DNA from: Agrostemma githago
Taxonomy: Eukaryota > Streptophyta > Magnoliopsida > Caryophyllales > Caryophyllaceae
NCBI GenBank assembly: GCA_958450325.1
Contig: OY288253.1
Coordinates: 63,488,266 to 63,552,265 of the forward strand
Reading direction: 5' to 3'
DNA: 64,000 bases
Positions 1 through 11,321 of this stretch are shown here, one piece after another. Each line of letters starts with the position of its first letter. Position 1 is the stretch's first letter. The notes below the pieces were generated by a model. That model made no database searches. It had not been told where the DNA came from and was given only the letters and a program-made list of their open reading frames with translations. The translations under genes and the position numbers were made by a program.

Positions 1-1279
1 TAGATCGAGTTCATAGACGTAATAGGCTAAGGGAAAACGAGGATCAAAGTGTCATCTAATCACTAAGGCAAGCTCGTGCTCTCGCAACTAAACGAACCCA
101 ACGATTCATGCAATTGAACACCCAAAACATGAAAAGTTCATCACAAGTCAAGCAATATCAAGAGAGAAGCAACAAGTAGAGTAGTATGGCCACTACCACC
201 CTAACAAGCAATTTATCAAACACCCAACATGCAAAACTAGTGACAAGCAATAAAGACTCAACTTTTAACCATGCTTAACCTTAATCACCCATAATTAACG
301 TCTAATCCCCCTACTAACCCCACAAAAAGTCTACTCACTCATGACTAAACTAATACTAGCATAACCAAAGGAAAATAACACAAAAGCTAAAACATTCATT
401 ATGCAAGAGAAACAAGATAAACAATATTCAAGAGATAAAGATTGAAACTTTAATGAATAACTAAGAATAAAAGGAAAGAGATTAAGGAAATTATACCAAC
501 ACAAATATGAAATGGAAAGATTGAAACTTTGCATAAAATCCAACCCAAAAGATGTTCAAAGTTGTCAAGATTGAAACACCTAATACAAGCCTTCAAGTAT
601 CCAAAGTATCAACTAAGATTACCACTAGATTAATGCTAAGTAGGAAGTAATTAAGGAGAGTTTTGAACTAAGGTTTATCTAAGAGGCACTATTTCTCTCT
701 AGGGTTTTGTGTCTTTAAAATGATTACAAGAGGGGTATATATAGTGTTCCACAAGTGAGAGAAGTGAAAGAAAGGAGCGGACTAGGAGCTGAGTCCTTCC
801 CGACCGGGAAGGAATGGTCCCGATCGGGACGAAACGATGGTCCCGACCGGGATGACACGAACCCGATCGGGACGACTTCACAGAGGGGGCTGTTTTGCTC
901 CATCCTTCCCGAACGGGAAGGGCTCGTCCCGTCCGGGAATCTTCCTTTTTCCCGACCGGGAAGGTATGGTCCCGATCGGGATGGGTCCTGTTTTGCTCTT
1001 CCTTGGCTTCTTATCGATGCTCGGTGTTCCGGATATCATTAAGTGGGCCCTAGGGGACTCGGGATCGAGTCTAAGCCACCGAGTCATCGCCGCTTCTCTT
1101 CTTTGGCTCCATATGCATCGGAAATGAGTCGAAATAGTTCCGTTTCTTCAAGATAGCTCTAGGAACCTAAAACAAGCTAGAAGAAGCGTAAGTAGCCTCG
1201 AAAACCGCTCCAAGGAGCGATTTCATAAGAGAAACCGGGACTAAACACAAGAAATAATCAATACAAAACACACTTATCA
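1..1279 (-). mobile_element. LTR of Athila-like family C (left part outside window)
   Basis: AT-rich block that ends at 1279 in CA, so on the minus strand it begins TGATAAGTGTG, a common start for Athila/Tat LTRs. The last 165 bp recur at 32214-32378 and stop at exactly the same base, which fixes the boundary. A TATA-like GTATATATA lies at 735-743 (read on the minus strand). The block does not match the LTR of element A (9260-10504), so it is probably not A's 3' LTR. No polypurine tract separates it from the ORF at 1288. The best reading is the 5' LTR of another minus-strand element inserted in A, or a solo LTR. Confidence 0.65.
797..981. repeat. Palindrome cluster TCCCGAnCGGGA in LTR C
   Basis: About eight copies of a CCCG-centre-CGGG palindrome lie in 185 bp. 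The centres vary (ACC-, ATC-, AAC- and TCC-type) while the arms stay constant. Spacing is irregular. The short open frames through the cluster (755-1127) are by-products of its composition. Confidence 0.8.
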
Positions 1280-1287
1280 CATAGTCA

Positions 1288-2589
1288 TCATAAACGGGAT
1301 ACATCCCGAGACACATATAACCTGTCTAGGCGAGCATGAGTAGCAGCGGTGTCGGCACGAGTCTCCGTGCGAAAAGTATCAAAATCAGAACGGGACGAAC
1401 CGACACTCAACTCCATGCGCTCCATACATGCAATCAAATCGGGATGGAGGGGAGCATACTGGGGTGGTGGAGGGGGCTGCTCAAAAGTAGTGGTGGTGGT
1501 GGGCTCGGAAGCAGGGGGTTCAGAAGCAGGCTGAGATGGATCGGGCTCAGAGGCGGGCTGGGAGGTACTAGGCTCGCTCGTGGGACGAAGAGTATAGGTA
1601 ACAGCATGCAACGAAGGATGAGAGCTAGGGGCAGCGACGGGTAAGAAATAGTTAGGCTGATCAGCCTCAAGTGACAAAACTGACCCGACTTGCAAAATAA
1701 TAGTCGCCTGCGCATGAATAAGCCAAGCCCAAGGATTATGATGCCTAGAAGAAATCCAGTTAAGAGAAGCCAAATATCGGAGGCTAAGGATATTCTCGCC
1801 CTGGACTGGATCATGATCCGCTTCGCGAAAAACGGTCAACCGAAGAGCCAATTGCGTGACTAACCCGCCTATATAAATTGGAACATCGACAATAGCCTTA
1901 GCTATTCTCCTAAACTGGAGGGCGAGGTGATAGGCAATATTAATATGCCACACCTTCGGCTTACGCCGCAAATATGAGCCCAAAATAGACAACTCCTCGG
2001 TGCGCACATTATGTGGCTCCTTCCTAGCAAATATTGTCTATCCCATAAACCTCTGCCAAACCTTTATGACCGGATTATGAATATTATTTGAACTCATATG
2101 CCCCGCGGTAGTGTAGGGGGCATCAACAATGCATTCCCAAAAATCACCCACCCTAAAGTTAGCATGCTCGGGCGGGGAACGGTCCTCACAATCCTTTAAA
2201 TCAAAACACTCTCCAAACTGCTTCAGACTCAGCTCAAAACTAGTATTCAGTAAACGGAACTCAACAGAAATCACACTTGTCCGTCTATTCTTAGTCACCT
2301 CAAATGAACTCAGAAATTCCAACGTAAGCTGACTATACGTATTACGAGGCATCATAAAAAATGTACCCATACCAATACCTTTAAACAATAGTTCCAAGGC
2401 AGAATCTAAGCCTAAAGTTCGCATAGCATCACGATCGATAAAACGAGTAGGAATAATAGATCGCTTTCTCAAATTTTGAAACCGTACCTTTTGGTCAATA
2501 GTGGTAAAAATTACTCTCGGAAAAACTGGATCAGGATCAATGTCGGGTTGAGCATGGTCATTTCTGGTGCGCTTGTTCCGAGGAGGCAT
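1288..2589 (-). pseudogene. ATHILA-type ORF downstream of integrase (env-position protein)
   Basis: A 434-codon frame starts with ATG at 2589 (MPPRNKRTRND) and ends at 1288. It is broken only by one TAG at 2038-2040 and stays in the same frame on both sides. The N-terminal half has the conserved look of the ATHILA ORF-1 family: KVRFQNLRKRSI, a long region on FMMPRNTY, then GECFDL. The C-terminal half has a proline/serine/threonine-rich stretch with a PPPPP run, then a probable coiled coil near RMELSVGSSRSDFDTF. Athila elements carry such an ORF where retroviruses carry env, and its function is unknown. No signal peptide or clear membrane segment is visible. The stop codon sits where a glutamine would be plausible (CAG to TAG), which is inference. 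LTR C begins 9 bp past the stop codon. Confidence 0.75.
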
Positions 2590-3332
2590 TGCAAATTAGC
2601 TGAAAGTAGCAGTTTTTTTGGGAAAATATGGGGAAATTTGAGGAGTGAGAGTGAAGAAGGGGAAGATGAATGCTGGGAAATTGGGGAAATTGGGGTTTGG
2701 GGGATGAGAGAGAAGAGAGAGGCGAGAGAGGTCAATGAATGAAGGAAATGACGAGGAAAATTGGGTTTGGGGGTATGATGTGCGGCTCGGCCGGTCTGGA
2801 CCGGCGGCCGGCTGGCCGGCCTGAAGAACTTTCGATTTTTTTAATATATATAGTGTGTCTCATAGTCGGCCGGTCTGGACCGGCGGCCTAGCGGCCGGCC
2901 TGACCCTCTTTTCCTTTGTTTTTGAGACTTTTGCTTCAACCTTTGCTCTTTTTTCCTTGTGCCTCGGCCCCTGAAGTCCATAGGGGGCCTGGGCACAGGC
3001 TGAGGTGCACAAATCCTTCTTTCTGAGTTCAAATTCAACTCGTACCTCGGCCCCTAAAGTCGTTAGGCCCCCTAGGCTTAGGCTGAGGTGACCTGCTATA
3101 CAATCAAGAGCATGGTGAATTTTCCTTCTCCTTGTTTTCCTAAAATCCTCAATTTGAATTATTTCCGATGATTCTGCGCATCTCCAAAAATGTTAGTCCC
3201 TCCTCTGTTCCTCACAAAGACAACTAAAGGAAAAATAAAATAAAACAAGAATGAGGAAAATTATTTACATACTCGGGCTGCCTCCCGGTAGCGCTTGTTT
3301 AGAGTCCCGCACGACTTGATGAGAATAAGGTT
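2590..3332 (-). repeat. Non-coding spacer of element A with two palindromic direct-repeat pairs
   Basis: Between integrase and the ATHILA ORF. One pair (2788-2821 and 2867-2900, period 79) carries CGGCCGGTCTGGACCGG. A second pair (from about 2961 and 3046, period 85) runs from CCTCGGCCCCT to GGCTGAGGTG. On the minus strand the start of the spacer (about 3265-3305) has the motif AAACAAGCGCTACCGGGAGG, which resembles a conserved non-coding motif seen in Athila elements after integrase. No ORF is supported here. Confidence 0.6.
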
Positions 3333-4713
3333 TTAGTGGGATGAGGGAACGGGATGAAGTCGTATAACTTCAATCGCTCCAACTTGAGCACCTTCGTGAT
3401 ATAACTTCAATCGTTGACCATTCACCTTGAATCGTTCACCCGAATCATTCTCTATTTCAATCGAGCCAAATTTACCCACATGGGTGACAGAAAAAGGTCC
3501 GGACCAACGAGATTTTAACTTTCCGGGAAACAACCGGAGCCTAGAATTAAACAATAATACCTTAACCCCCACATTGAACTCACAGTGAAGGATATGGTTG
3601 TCATGCCACCGCTTGGTGCGCTCCTTATAAACTCGAGCACTATCATAGGCACCAAGACGGAATTCCTCCAACTCATTCAGCTGCATAAGTCTCTTCTCCC
3701 CACTCAAATGCGGATCCAAGTTAAGCTCCTTGATCGCCCACCAAGCCTTGTACTCAAGCTCGACGGGTAAATGGCATGACTTGCCATAAACCAATCGGTA
3801 AGGGGAAGTACCAATAGGCGTTTTAAAGGCGGTGCGATAAGCCCATAGTGTATCATCTAGCTTAGAGCTCCAATCCTTTAGAGCTTTGGACACGACCTTC
3901 TGGAGAATAGACTTGATTTCCCTATTGGACACCTCAACTTGCCCACTCGTTTGAGGGTGGTAGGCAAGACCGGTACGGTGAGAGACACCGTACTTAGCAA
4001 GTAAAGCATCAAGTCGCTTCTCATGAAAATGGCTTCCGCCATCACTAATAATCGCCCTTGGAACATCAAAGCGGGGGAAAATGATCTTTTTAAATAAAAA
4101 ATTACCGTTCTAGCATCATTAGCAGGAGATGCTACCGCCTCCACCCACTTGGAGACATAATCAACCGCAACCAAAATATATCGATTGCCCTTGGATGTCG
4201 GGAACGGGTCTTGATAGTCTACACCCCAGACATCAAAAATTTCTACCTCGAGAATCCCATTTTGAGGCATCTCATGCCTCCTAGAAATATTACCGGTCCT
4301 TTGGCATGCATCGCAGGACATAATAAAAGCTTGGGCATCCCGGAATAAGGTTGGCCAATAAAAACCCGACTGGAGGACCTTAGCCGTGGTTCGGCTCGGT
4401 CCATGATGGCCACCATATGGTGATGAATGACAACTCTCTAGAACTCCTTGAACTTCCCATTAAGGGACACATCGACGGAAAATACCATCGGCACACTCCT
4501 TAAATAAATAAGGGTCATCCCATAAAAATTGTCGAACGTCATGTAGAAATTTTTTCTTTTGCTGATAAGAAAGATCAGATGGTAATACCTTGCCAACTAA
4601 ATAATTAGCATAATCCGCATACCAAGGTCCTTCGCTTCCACCGGTAGTTAAGGCCATGAGAGAATCATCGGGAAAAGAGTCATCTATGGGGATGACAACT
4701 CCTTCCTCCTCAA
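3333..4713 (-). pseudogene. Integrase of element A (frameshifted)
   Basis: The zinc-binding part (about 4320-4420) keeps a His pair and CxxC (CDACQRTG). The core starts with WGVDYQDPFPTSKGNRYILV, giving the first catalytic Asp. After a frameshift near 4095 the frame resumes with ISDGGSHF (second Asp) and later HPQTSGQVEVSNREIKS (catalytic Glu in VEVSNREI). The C-terminal part, with LFNSRLRLFPGKLKSRWSGP, is the usual post-core domain. A TAA at 4460-4462 separates the RNase H linker from the zinc-binding part. Integrase inserts the cDNA into chromosomes. This copy cannot make one protein because of the stop and the frameshift. RT-RNase H ends just upstream with another small indel near 4716. 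Confidence 0.88.
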
Positions 4714-4715
4714 CT

Positions 4716-5996
4716 CTAACTCGATAAATGATCTGCAACGACATTTTCCGCTCCCTTCTTATCCCGGATTGATAAATCAAACTCTTGGAGTAGTAAGATC
4801 CATCGAAGTAGTCGGGGCTTCACTTCTTTCTTGGCAAGGAGGTACTTAAGAGCCGCGTGATCGGTGAAAACAATGACTTCTGATCCAACCACGTAGGTCA
4901 TGAACTTCTCCAAGGCATATACTATAGCTAGCAATTCCTTCTTGGTGGTTGCATAGTTAACTTGAGCATTATCAAGTGTTTTGCTAGCGTAGTATATAGC
5001 ATGCAAGACTTTGTCCTTCCTTTGGTCCAAAACCGCTTCCATAGCATAATCACTCGCGTCACACATTATTTTGAACGACAAATTCCAATCCGGTGACTGA
5101 ATAATCGGAGCAGAAATGAGGGCCTGCTTAATCCTGTCAAAAGCTTCAACACACTCATCAGTAAAGTCGAAAGGGGCATCCTTTAGGAGCAATTGTGTAA
5201 GTGGCTTAGCAATTTTGGAAAAGTCCTTGATAAAGCGGCGATAAAATCCTGCCTGACCAAGGAAACTTCTCACTCCCTTTACATTAACCGGCAAGGGCAA
5301 TTGCTCAATCACCTGCACTTTTGCTTTATCCACCTGAATGCCCTTTTCGGAGACCACATGACCCAAAACTACACCCTCAGTGACCATAAAATGGCACTTC
5401 TCCCAATTCCAGACCAAACTGACCTCGACACATTGGTTTAAAATGGTATCTAAGTTAGCTAAACAAGCTGAAAAACTCATACCATACACACTAAAGACGT
5501 CCATAAATACTTCCATAATGGACTCGATGTAGTCGGAAAAGATGCTCATCATGCATCTTTGAAAGGTGGCGGGTGCGTTACATAGCCCGAATGGCATCCT
5601 GCGATATGCGAAAGTGCCATATGGACAAGTGAACGTGGTCTTTTCTTGGTCGGCGGGGTGTATCGAGATTTGGAAAAATCCCGAATATCCATCTAAATAG
5701 CAAAAATACTTGTGAGAAGCTAGCCTCTCAAGCATTTGGTCGATAAAGGGCAATGGAAAATGGTCTTTAAGTGTAGCGGTGTTCAACTTTCTATAGTCTA
5801 TGCACATTCTCCATCCCGTCACAATGCGTGTAGGGATTAATTCATTCTTCTCATTCAAGACCATAGTAGTCCCTCCCTTCTTAGGTACAACTTGTACCGG
5901 ACTCACCCACTTTGAATCGGGAACCGCATAAATGATTCCCGCATCCAACAATTTCATAACTTCCTTTTTAACAACTTCTTGCATATTCGGGTTCAA
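4716..5996 (-). pseudogene. Reverse transcriptase and RNase H of element A
   Basis: A 426-codon frame carries the full RT palm and fingers: WVSPVQVVPKKGG, then GWRMCIDYRKLNTAT (first Asp), FPLPFIDQMLERL and YRRMPFGLCNAPATFQ. The active-site motif reads FMDVFSVYG, so the second catalytic Asp of the usual [YF]xDD is a valine. Element B at the same place has FMDDFSVHG. RNase H follows, with CDASDYAMEAVL, YASKTLDNAQVNYATTKKE and FTDHAALKYL. The RT would copy element RNA into DNA in the virus-like particle. The upstream protease is in the same frame, separated by a single TAG at 6009-6011. The mutated active site makes a functional RT unlikely. Confidence 0.92.
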
Positions 5997-6008
5997 CTTA
6001 CGTTGACC

Positions 6009-6900
6009 CTAGACACAAGGACGATGACCTTCCTCAAGATTAATTCTATGCATACAGAAATCGGGACTGATTCCCTTTAAGTCATCAAGACTATACCCCA
6101 ATGCTTTCCTATTTTTCTTCAAAACAACCAACAAATCAGAAAGTTGTTGCTCAGTTAAATCAGCACTTACAATCACGGGGAAGCTCTCGGTATCGTCTGA
6201 AAAGGCATATTTTAGGTGAGACGGAAGTGGCTTACGCTCCGGAACGGTTATATCAATGGCAAATGAGGTGTGGACGATGTTGGTTACATCAACACCTTGC
6301 TCCTCCGTGAGCATCCTTCCTTCCAAAGCAGCTTCCAAAGCATCAACGACAACAGAGTCAACAGAAGCATCACCTGCACACGCTTCCAAACATATCAGAG
6401 CTTCTAAGGGGTCCCGTATAAGGGACGCCTCCATACAATCATGAACTAAAACATCGACAACATCAATCATGCAACAAGAATTCGTTACCATCGGGTTCTT
6501 AAGTGTACTATCTAAGCATAAAACAATGGTGTCTCCACCCACTTCCAAAGTCAATTTACCGTTCTTGACATCAATCACCGCGCCGGCGGTGTGCAAAAAT
6601 GGCCTTCCCAAAATTATGGGGATTTGGGTGTCCTCGGCCATGTCAAGGACAATAAAATCAACCGGGATAAAAAGTTTTACAACTCTAACGGGCACGCCTT
6701 CTAAAACTCCCAAAGGGCGTTTTATGGAACGATACGCCATCTGCAAAGTGACACTAGTACACTTAAGAGGACCCATATTAAGTTTTTCACAAACGGAATA
6801 AGGCATGACACTTACACTAGCACCTAAATCACATAAAGCCTTATCAATCGATATGGTGCCAATAGTGCAAGGAATCGAAAAACTACGGGGTCCTTTAGCT
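6009..6900 (-). pseudogene. Aspartic protease region of element A pol
   Basis: The frame ending at 6009 contains the protease half VLDMAEDTQIPIILGRPFL and IDVKNGKLTLEVGG, followed by the linker to RT. The active-site loop DLGASVSVMPYS lies at about 6795-6835, just upstream of the first ATG of this frame. A one-base deletion near 6883-6888 shifts the gag frame out of the protease frame. Plant Ty3/gypsy elements usually make gag-pro-pol as one polyprotein, so this is decay, not a programmed shift. The TAG at 6009 then separates protease from RT. Confidence 0.8.
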
Positions 6901-9133
6901 TCGGTGGGGCTTTGTTCTGTAAAAAAGCACTACACTCTGCAGTAAGAGCGACGGTTTCTACCTCACCAATGCTTCTCTTCCGAGTCAAGATGTTCTTCGT
7001 AAATTTGGTATAAGATGGGACCTGCATAATGAGCTCGGTAAATGAGACCGTAACCTGCAAATTCTTCACAACCTCCATGAACTTGCCAAATTGGGTAGTC
7101 TCCTTCCGATTCTTCAATCGACCCGGGAATGGTACTTGAATTGTTGGACTAGTCGGAGTGGGAACGGGAGTAGTGGGTGGTGGAACTCGCTCATCACTTG
7201 TAGTTTCCACAATAACATCCTCATTGACATCTTCCACTAAAACCTCCTCCTTCTCGGCCGGTGTATCATCCTTAGGCATCGACGGACCCTCATAGTGTGT
7301 GCCACTACGAAGAGTGATCGCATTAGCCGTATCATGTTGTTGATCACCTTGAGAAGGGAGTTTACCTTGTTGACACGTCGCTTGTGACGCGGCAAGGTGG
7401 TGTCCCACTTGGTTCTCCAAATTCTTGATGGCATTATCCTTGGCTTGATCATTCTTTTGCATTTGAGCCATCATAGAGTCCTGGGTCTTGGCCATCATCT
7501 GCATCATATTACGAAGCTCAGCCATTTCATTAGAACTCGAAGAAGAAGAAGAAGAATTACCTTGAGCTTGTGCGGAGGATTGGCCAAAGTTCTGCTGACT
7601 AGTATCAAAATTCTGATGACTAGTACCGAAATTCTGATGAGAATTCCCGAAGTTCTGATTAGCATTGCCAAAATTTTGTTGATGTTGACCCGAGTGAGGT
7701 CGTTGCTGAAAATTTCCCTGATTCTGGAAATTCCTTTGATTACCAAAATTCTGCTGATTCTGAAAATTCCCTTAATTATGGAATTGCTACTGGTTCTGAA
7801 AATTTCCACGATTCCGGAATTGCTGCTGGTTCTGAAAATTCTCTTGATTCTGGAAATTCTGTTGGTTCTGAAAATTCCCTTGATTCTGGAAATTCTGTTG
7901 ATTCTGGAGATGTTGCTTGTGCGGGGGCACATAGGGTGGTGTAATAGGCGGGTTCAAGACATTAGTACTCCTGTAAGACAAAAGAGATGCATCATAGCCC
8001 GGTTGGTTCATATATGGATAACGTGGGCGCATAGAATGGAATGCATTCACCTGTTCTATGGAGCCTAGGCAATCTTGAGCTTGGTGGTCCGCGCCACCAC
8101 AACGAACACATGCATAATCTTGCATGGCATTTACTTGATGCATGCCTCCTCCCCCTTGAGAATTCGACACTTCAAATGCATCAAACCTCTTAGCCAAAGC
8201 GGCTAATTGAATAGCCACGACATTCGAGGACCCACTTTCACCGCTATTTGATCGAGTATTACCACGCGGATTACCCCATCGGGAGTGGTGAGATGCCATT
8301 TCTTCTATTGTTTGCCAAGCCTTATCATCATCCACGTTACATTGGAAACGCCCATTGCATGCCGAATCAAGAGTACTCCTGCAATCATCATACAACCCAT
8401 TATAAAATTGGTTACAAAGAAACCAAACCTGAAAACCATGATGCGGGCATTCCTTCACAAGCTTCTTAACCCACTCCCATACTTCATGAATATTTTTGTT
8501 CGGAGTTTGACAAAAATTGGTGATTTGACTCCGGAGCATGTTCGTCTTTTGTGGAGGGTAATAGTGCTTGTAGAAGGCAAGGGCAAGAGAATTCCAATCG
8601 GTGATCCCCTCGGTGACTTTATCAAGGTCCGTTATCCACTCCCTAGCGAAATCCCGTAGTGAGAACATGAAGAGCATCTCCATGACTTCTTCTTGGGTTA
8701 GCCCGGCCGGAAGCGGAATCGTGGAGCAATAATCAGTAAATATCCTCATATGCTTGTGAGGATCCTCCTTAGGGTCGCCACCGAATTGATTCTTTTCCAC
8801 CAAAGTAATGAAGGCGGGTCGAATCTCAAATATACCTTGAATGGCAGTTGGTCGTTTAACCAACTTAGGAAGAGCAGTTTGCTCGGGCTCTGAATGACTA
8901 GAAAGCTTCGGCATTTTTATGATCGGAGGAGGTGGTAAAACGATCTCGGATTGAGATTGATTTTCCTCTTCAAATGACTGATTCTCAGCTACAAACTCGG
9001 TATGAATAGCTTCCAAAGTCGCAAGATCGGGAGCTGCGGAAATCTCTCTCCAAAATTTTCGTCGCCTACGAAAGGTTTTCTCGGGCTCAGGGTCGAACGG
9101 AGTAAGCTCTGATGACCGGAAAGACCTGGGCAT
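6901..9133 (-). pseudogene. Gag of element A
   Basis: Starts with ATG at 9133; the N-terminus has DPEPEKTFRRRRKFWRE, the Athila-type start. A retrotransposon gag domain covers about residues 110-260, including FSLRDFAREWITDLDK and FYKHYYPPQKTNMLRSQI. A zinc knuckle CVRCGGADHQAQDC (CX2CX4HX4C) sits near residue 350 and would bind RNA. It is followed by a long Asn/Gln-rich FQNQ repeat stretch. TAG at 7787-7789 and TAA at 7772-7774 interrupt the repeat stretch without changing frame, and the same frame runs on through 6824-7525. Both stops fall where the repeat pattern predicts Gln. Gag forms the virus-like particle. Confidence 0.85.
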
Positions 9134-9236
9134 AAGAAAAACTACAAGTAGAAAGTGAGATCAATCTCAAGGAGTTTTAATTCCTTGAGACGAAAGAGAG
9201 CAAAAAAGAAACAAGCTAAAAAACAAGAAAAACCGT

Positions 9237-9255
9237 TTCCCCGGCAACGGCGCCA
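9237..9255 (-). other. Primer-binding site of element A
   Basis: The minus strand reads TGGCGCCGTTGCCGGGGAA, 4 bp from the LTR end at 9260. The same 19-mer occurs next to the LTR of element B. It is a recurrent Athila/Tat PBS and is generally assigned to tRNA-Asp. Confidence 0.88.
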
Positions 9256-9259
9256 AATT

Positions 9260-10504
9260 TGATGTGGGTTAAGTCGTCTCACCCTATCAAGATAAATCAC
9301 CTAATGCTACTAACAAGAAGATAGCGGCAAGCAAGGTATCGAATCCACAGGGAAACAGTTAAATAAACACGTCTAATAGCTATGGCGATTCTAAAATGCT
9401 CTAAACGGTTTGATTGATGGAAAAATATAAAAAAACTACTAAAATACGAATATGAATAAAGGATTCTAAAATGAGAGGAAAACTAAGGTCACGGGTTCAC
9501 GATAGATGTTCGACAATTATGCGACAATAATAATAAACACATAAACATGCTAGTCGGCTATAACACGTTCTCTCGAATCGTGTCAACCTAGGAAGGATCT
9601 AACGGGCTCTTGCAACTAATTAGACTCCCTACCAAATTGCGCGTGATCTAATTCTAATTCGGCTTTCGCACAAGAACTAGAATTTCTCAAACAGATTAAG
9701 ATGTTGTGGCCTTTAACAAATTAATCGACAAACAAAACACGCGAAAGTGGTACTAGCATAATTATACATTTAGTATCAAAGCAACATAATCGTATAATAA
9801 TCCATCGATCCCCCTCGACCCTAGCGAGAAAATTAGCTACGCATGATGATTACGAAACAACAAATCGCATACATGGAATTCATGATATAAAGGTGAAGCA
9901 AATAAATCTAATGATAAACGAACGGAAATCTAACGAACTAAACGGAACAACGAATTGCAAATAAAGAGAATTACGACGAACTAAGTAATTTACGATGAAG
10001 ATTGAAACGTAAAACTGAAAATTACATAAAACAAAATTACCGAAATCGAGTACGAGTTGAAACCGAGTGCTAGAAAGCTAAGAGTCACGAGTTTTCTAAA
10101 GAAAATAATCTAAGTATGAAAAGTGATAAGTCCAAAAAAATACAACAACTCCTTAGTTATACAAAAATAGGCAAAAATGAGCTGGGTGTGCACGCCGGCC
10201 GGCTGGCAGGCCGCCTGCCACATGCAAGGGCCGAAGCACACACTAAAAACAAGCTTAAATCTCCTTTGTGTCACGCCGGCCGGCTGGCAGGCCGCCTGTC
10301 ACATGCAAGCTGGCGCGCACAACACTAATAGAAAAAGTAATGGGCCACTCTCCATGGCCCAATGAATCGACACTTCTCATTTCTTCTTCGCCTAGATGTC
10401 CTAAAGCACGGGTTTTGTCTCGGGATCGTTATTCTAACCAGATATGAGTGTAAATGCACATAAAGACCTGAAATCGTGTTGAATCTACAAAAACACTCAC
10501 TCAA
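9260..10504 (-). mobile_element. 5' LTR of element A
   Basis: Begins TGATGTGGGTT next to the PBS and most likely ends in CACTCACTCA at 10504, where the coding remnant of element B resumes. It has the GGTATCGAATCCACAGGGA block near its PBS end that is shared by many Athila/Tat LTRs. Length is about 1245 bp. The outer boundary is judged from the TG/CA ends and the change of content. The second copy is not in the window, so the target duplication cannot be checked. Confidence 0.7.
10192..10312. repeat. GC-rich palindromic direct repeat in LTR A
   Basis: Two near-identical copies, 81 bp apart, of a segment starting ACGCCGGCCGGCTGGCAGG. The core GCCGGCCGGC is self-complementary. It resembles the palindromic pair at 2788-2900 in the same element's spacer. 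Confidence 0.7.
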
Positions 10505-10528
10505 AGCAAAATGTTAGAAGAAATGGCT

Positions 10529-11317
10529 TTAAAGAGCGCGTTCCGACCGGAAAAGACAACGGAATCGAGGGAATAAAGCTATATAAACACGACACATCAG
10601 CATCTCATCTTCTTCATTGCTTTCTTTACTAACCGTTAGTCTACTAAGATGATCTGCTACCAAGTTCTCCGATCCGGCTTTGTCTCTAATCTCAATATCA
10701 AATTCTTGTAAAAGGAGGATCCACCGAAAGAGTCGGGACTTGGTCTCCTTTTTGGACATGATGTATCGGATCGCCGCATGATCGGTGTGAATAATGACTT
10801 TAGAACCGGTAACATAATTTCGGAATTTCTCCATGACATAGACAACGGTAAGCATCTCTTTTTCGGTTGTTGTATACCTCGATTGGGCTTCATCTAGTGT
10901 CTTGCTTGCATAATATATCACATGTAGCTTCTTGTCAACCCGTTGACCTAGAACGGCACCAACGGCAAAATCGGAGGCATCGCACATGATCTCAAATGGA
11001 AGATTCCAATCGAGAGCTTTGATAATTGGAGTGATAGTGAGAGCGGTCTTTATCCGGCAAAAGGCCTCAAGACACGAGTCATCGAAAACAAAAGGTGCAT
11101 CTTTCATAAGCAAAGAAGTTAAAGGCTTGGCAATTTTAGAAAAATCTTTAATGAAACGCCTATAAAAGCCGGCGTGACCTAGAAAACTCCTCACCCCTTT
11201 AACATTTGTAGGTGGTGGCAAGTTCTCGATCACGGAGACTTTAGCCTTATCAACTTCGACTCCTCTATTAGAAACAATATGACCTAGGAAACACCTTGTC
11301 CAACCATAAAATGACAT
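10529..11317 (-). pseudogene. RNase H part of element B pol, truncated by element A
   Basis: Contains the end of RT (LGHIVSNRGVEVDKAKV and FLGHAGFYRRFIKDF) and RNase H with CDASDFAVGAVLG, YYASKTLDEAQSRYTTTEKE and HTDHAAIRYIMSKKE. The pol frame is lost soon after NLVADHLSRL, and the LTR of element A begins about 25 bp beyond the end of this ORF. The frame differs from the RT frame to the right, with the break near 11318-11325. Confidence 0.85.
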
Positions 11318-11321
11318 TTTC

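Larger units (their letters stand above)
1280..10504 (-). mobile_element. Athila-type Ty3/gypsy retrotransposon A (3' LTR not in window)
   Basis: Reading right to left it has: 5' LTR (9260-10504), PBS, gag, protease, RT, RNase H, integrase, a spacer and an ATHILA-type ORF. This order, with an extra ORF after integrase, is typical of the Athila lineage. All genes carry stops or frameshifts. It interrupts the pol region of element B at 10504/10505 and is itself interrupted at 1279 by LTR C, so its own 3' LTR should lie left of the window. Confidence 0.8.

Noticed and set aside
755..1127. Overlapping ORFs on both strands
   Set aside because: Produced by the TCCCGAnCGGGA palindromes. No domain and no homology pattern.
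1..1279. Reading the left LTR as the 3' LTR of element A
   Set aside because: It does not match the A 5' LTR at 9260-10504 in ends, length of blocks or palindromes, and no polypurine tract precedes it.
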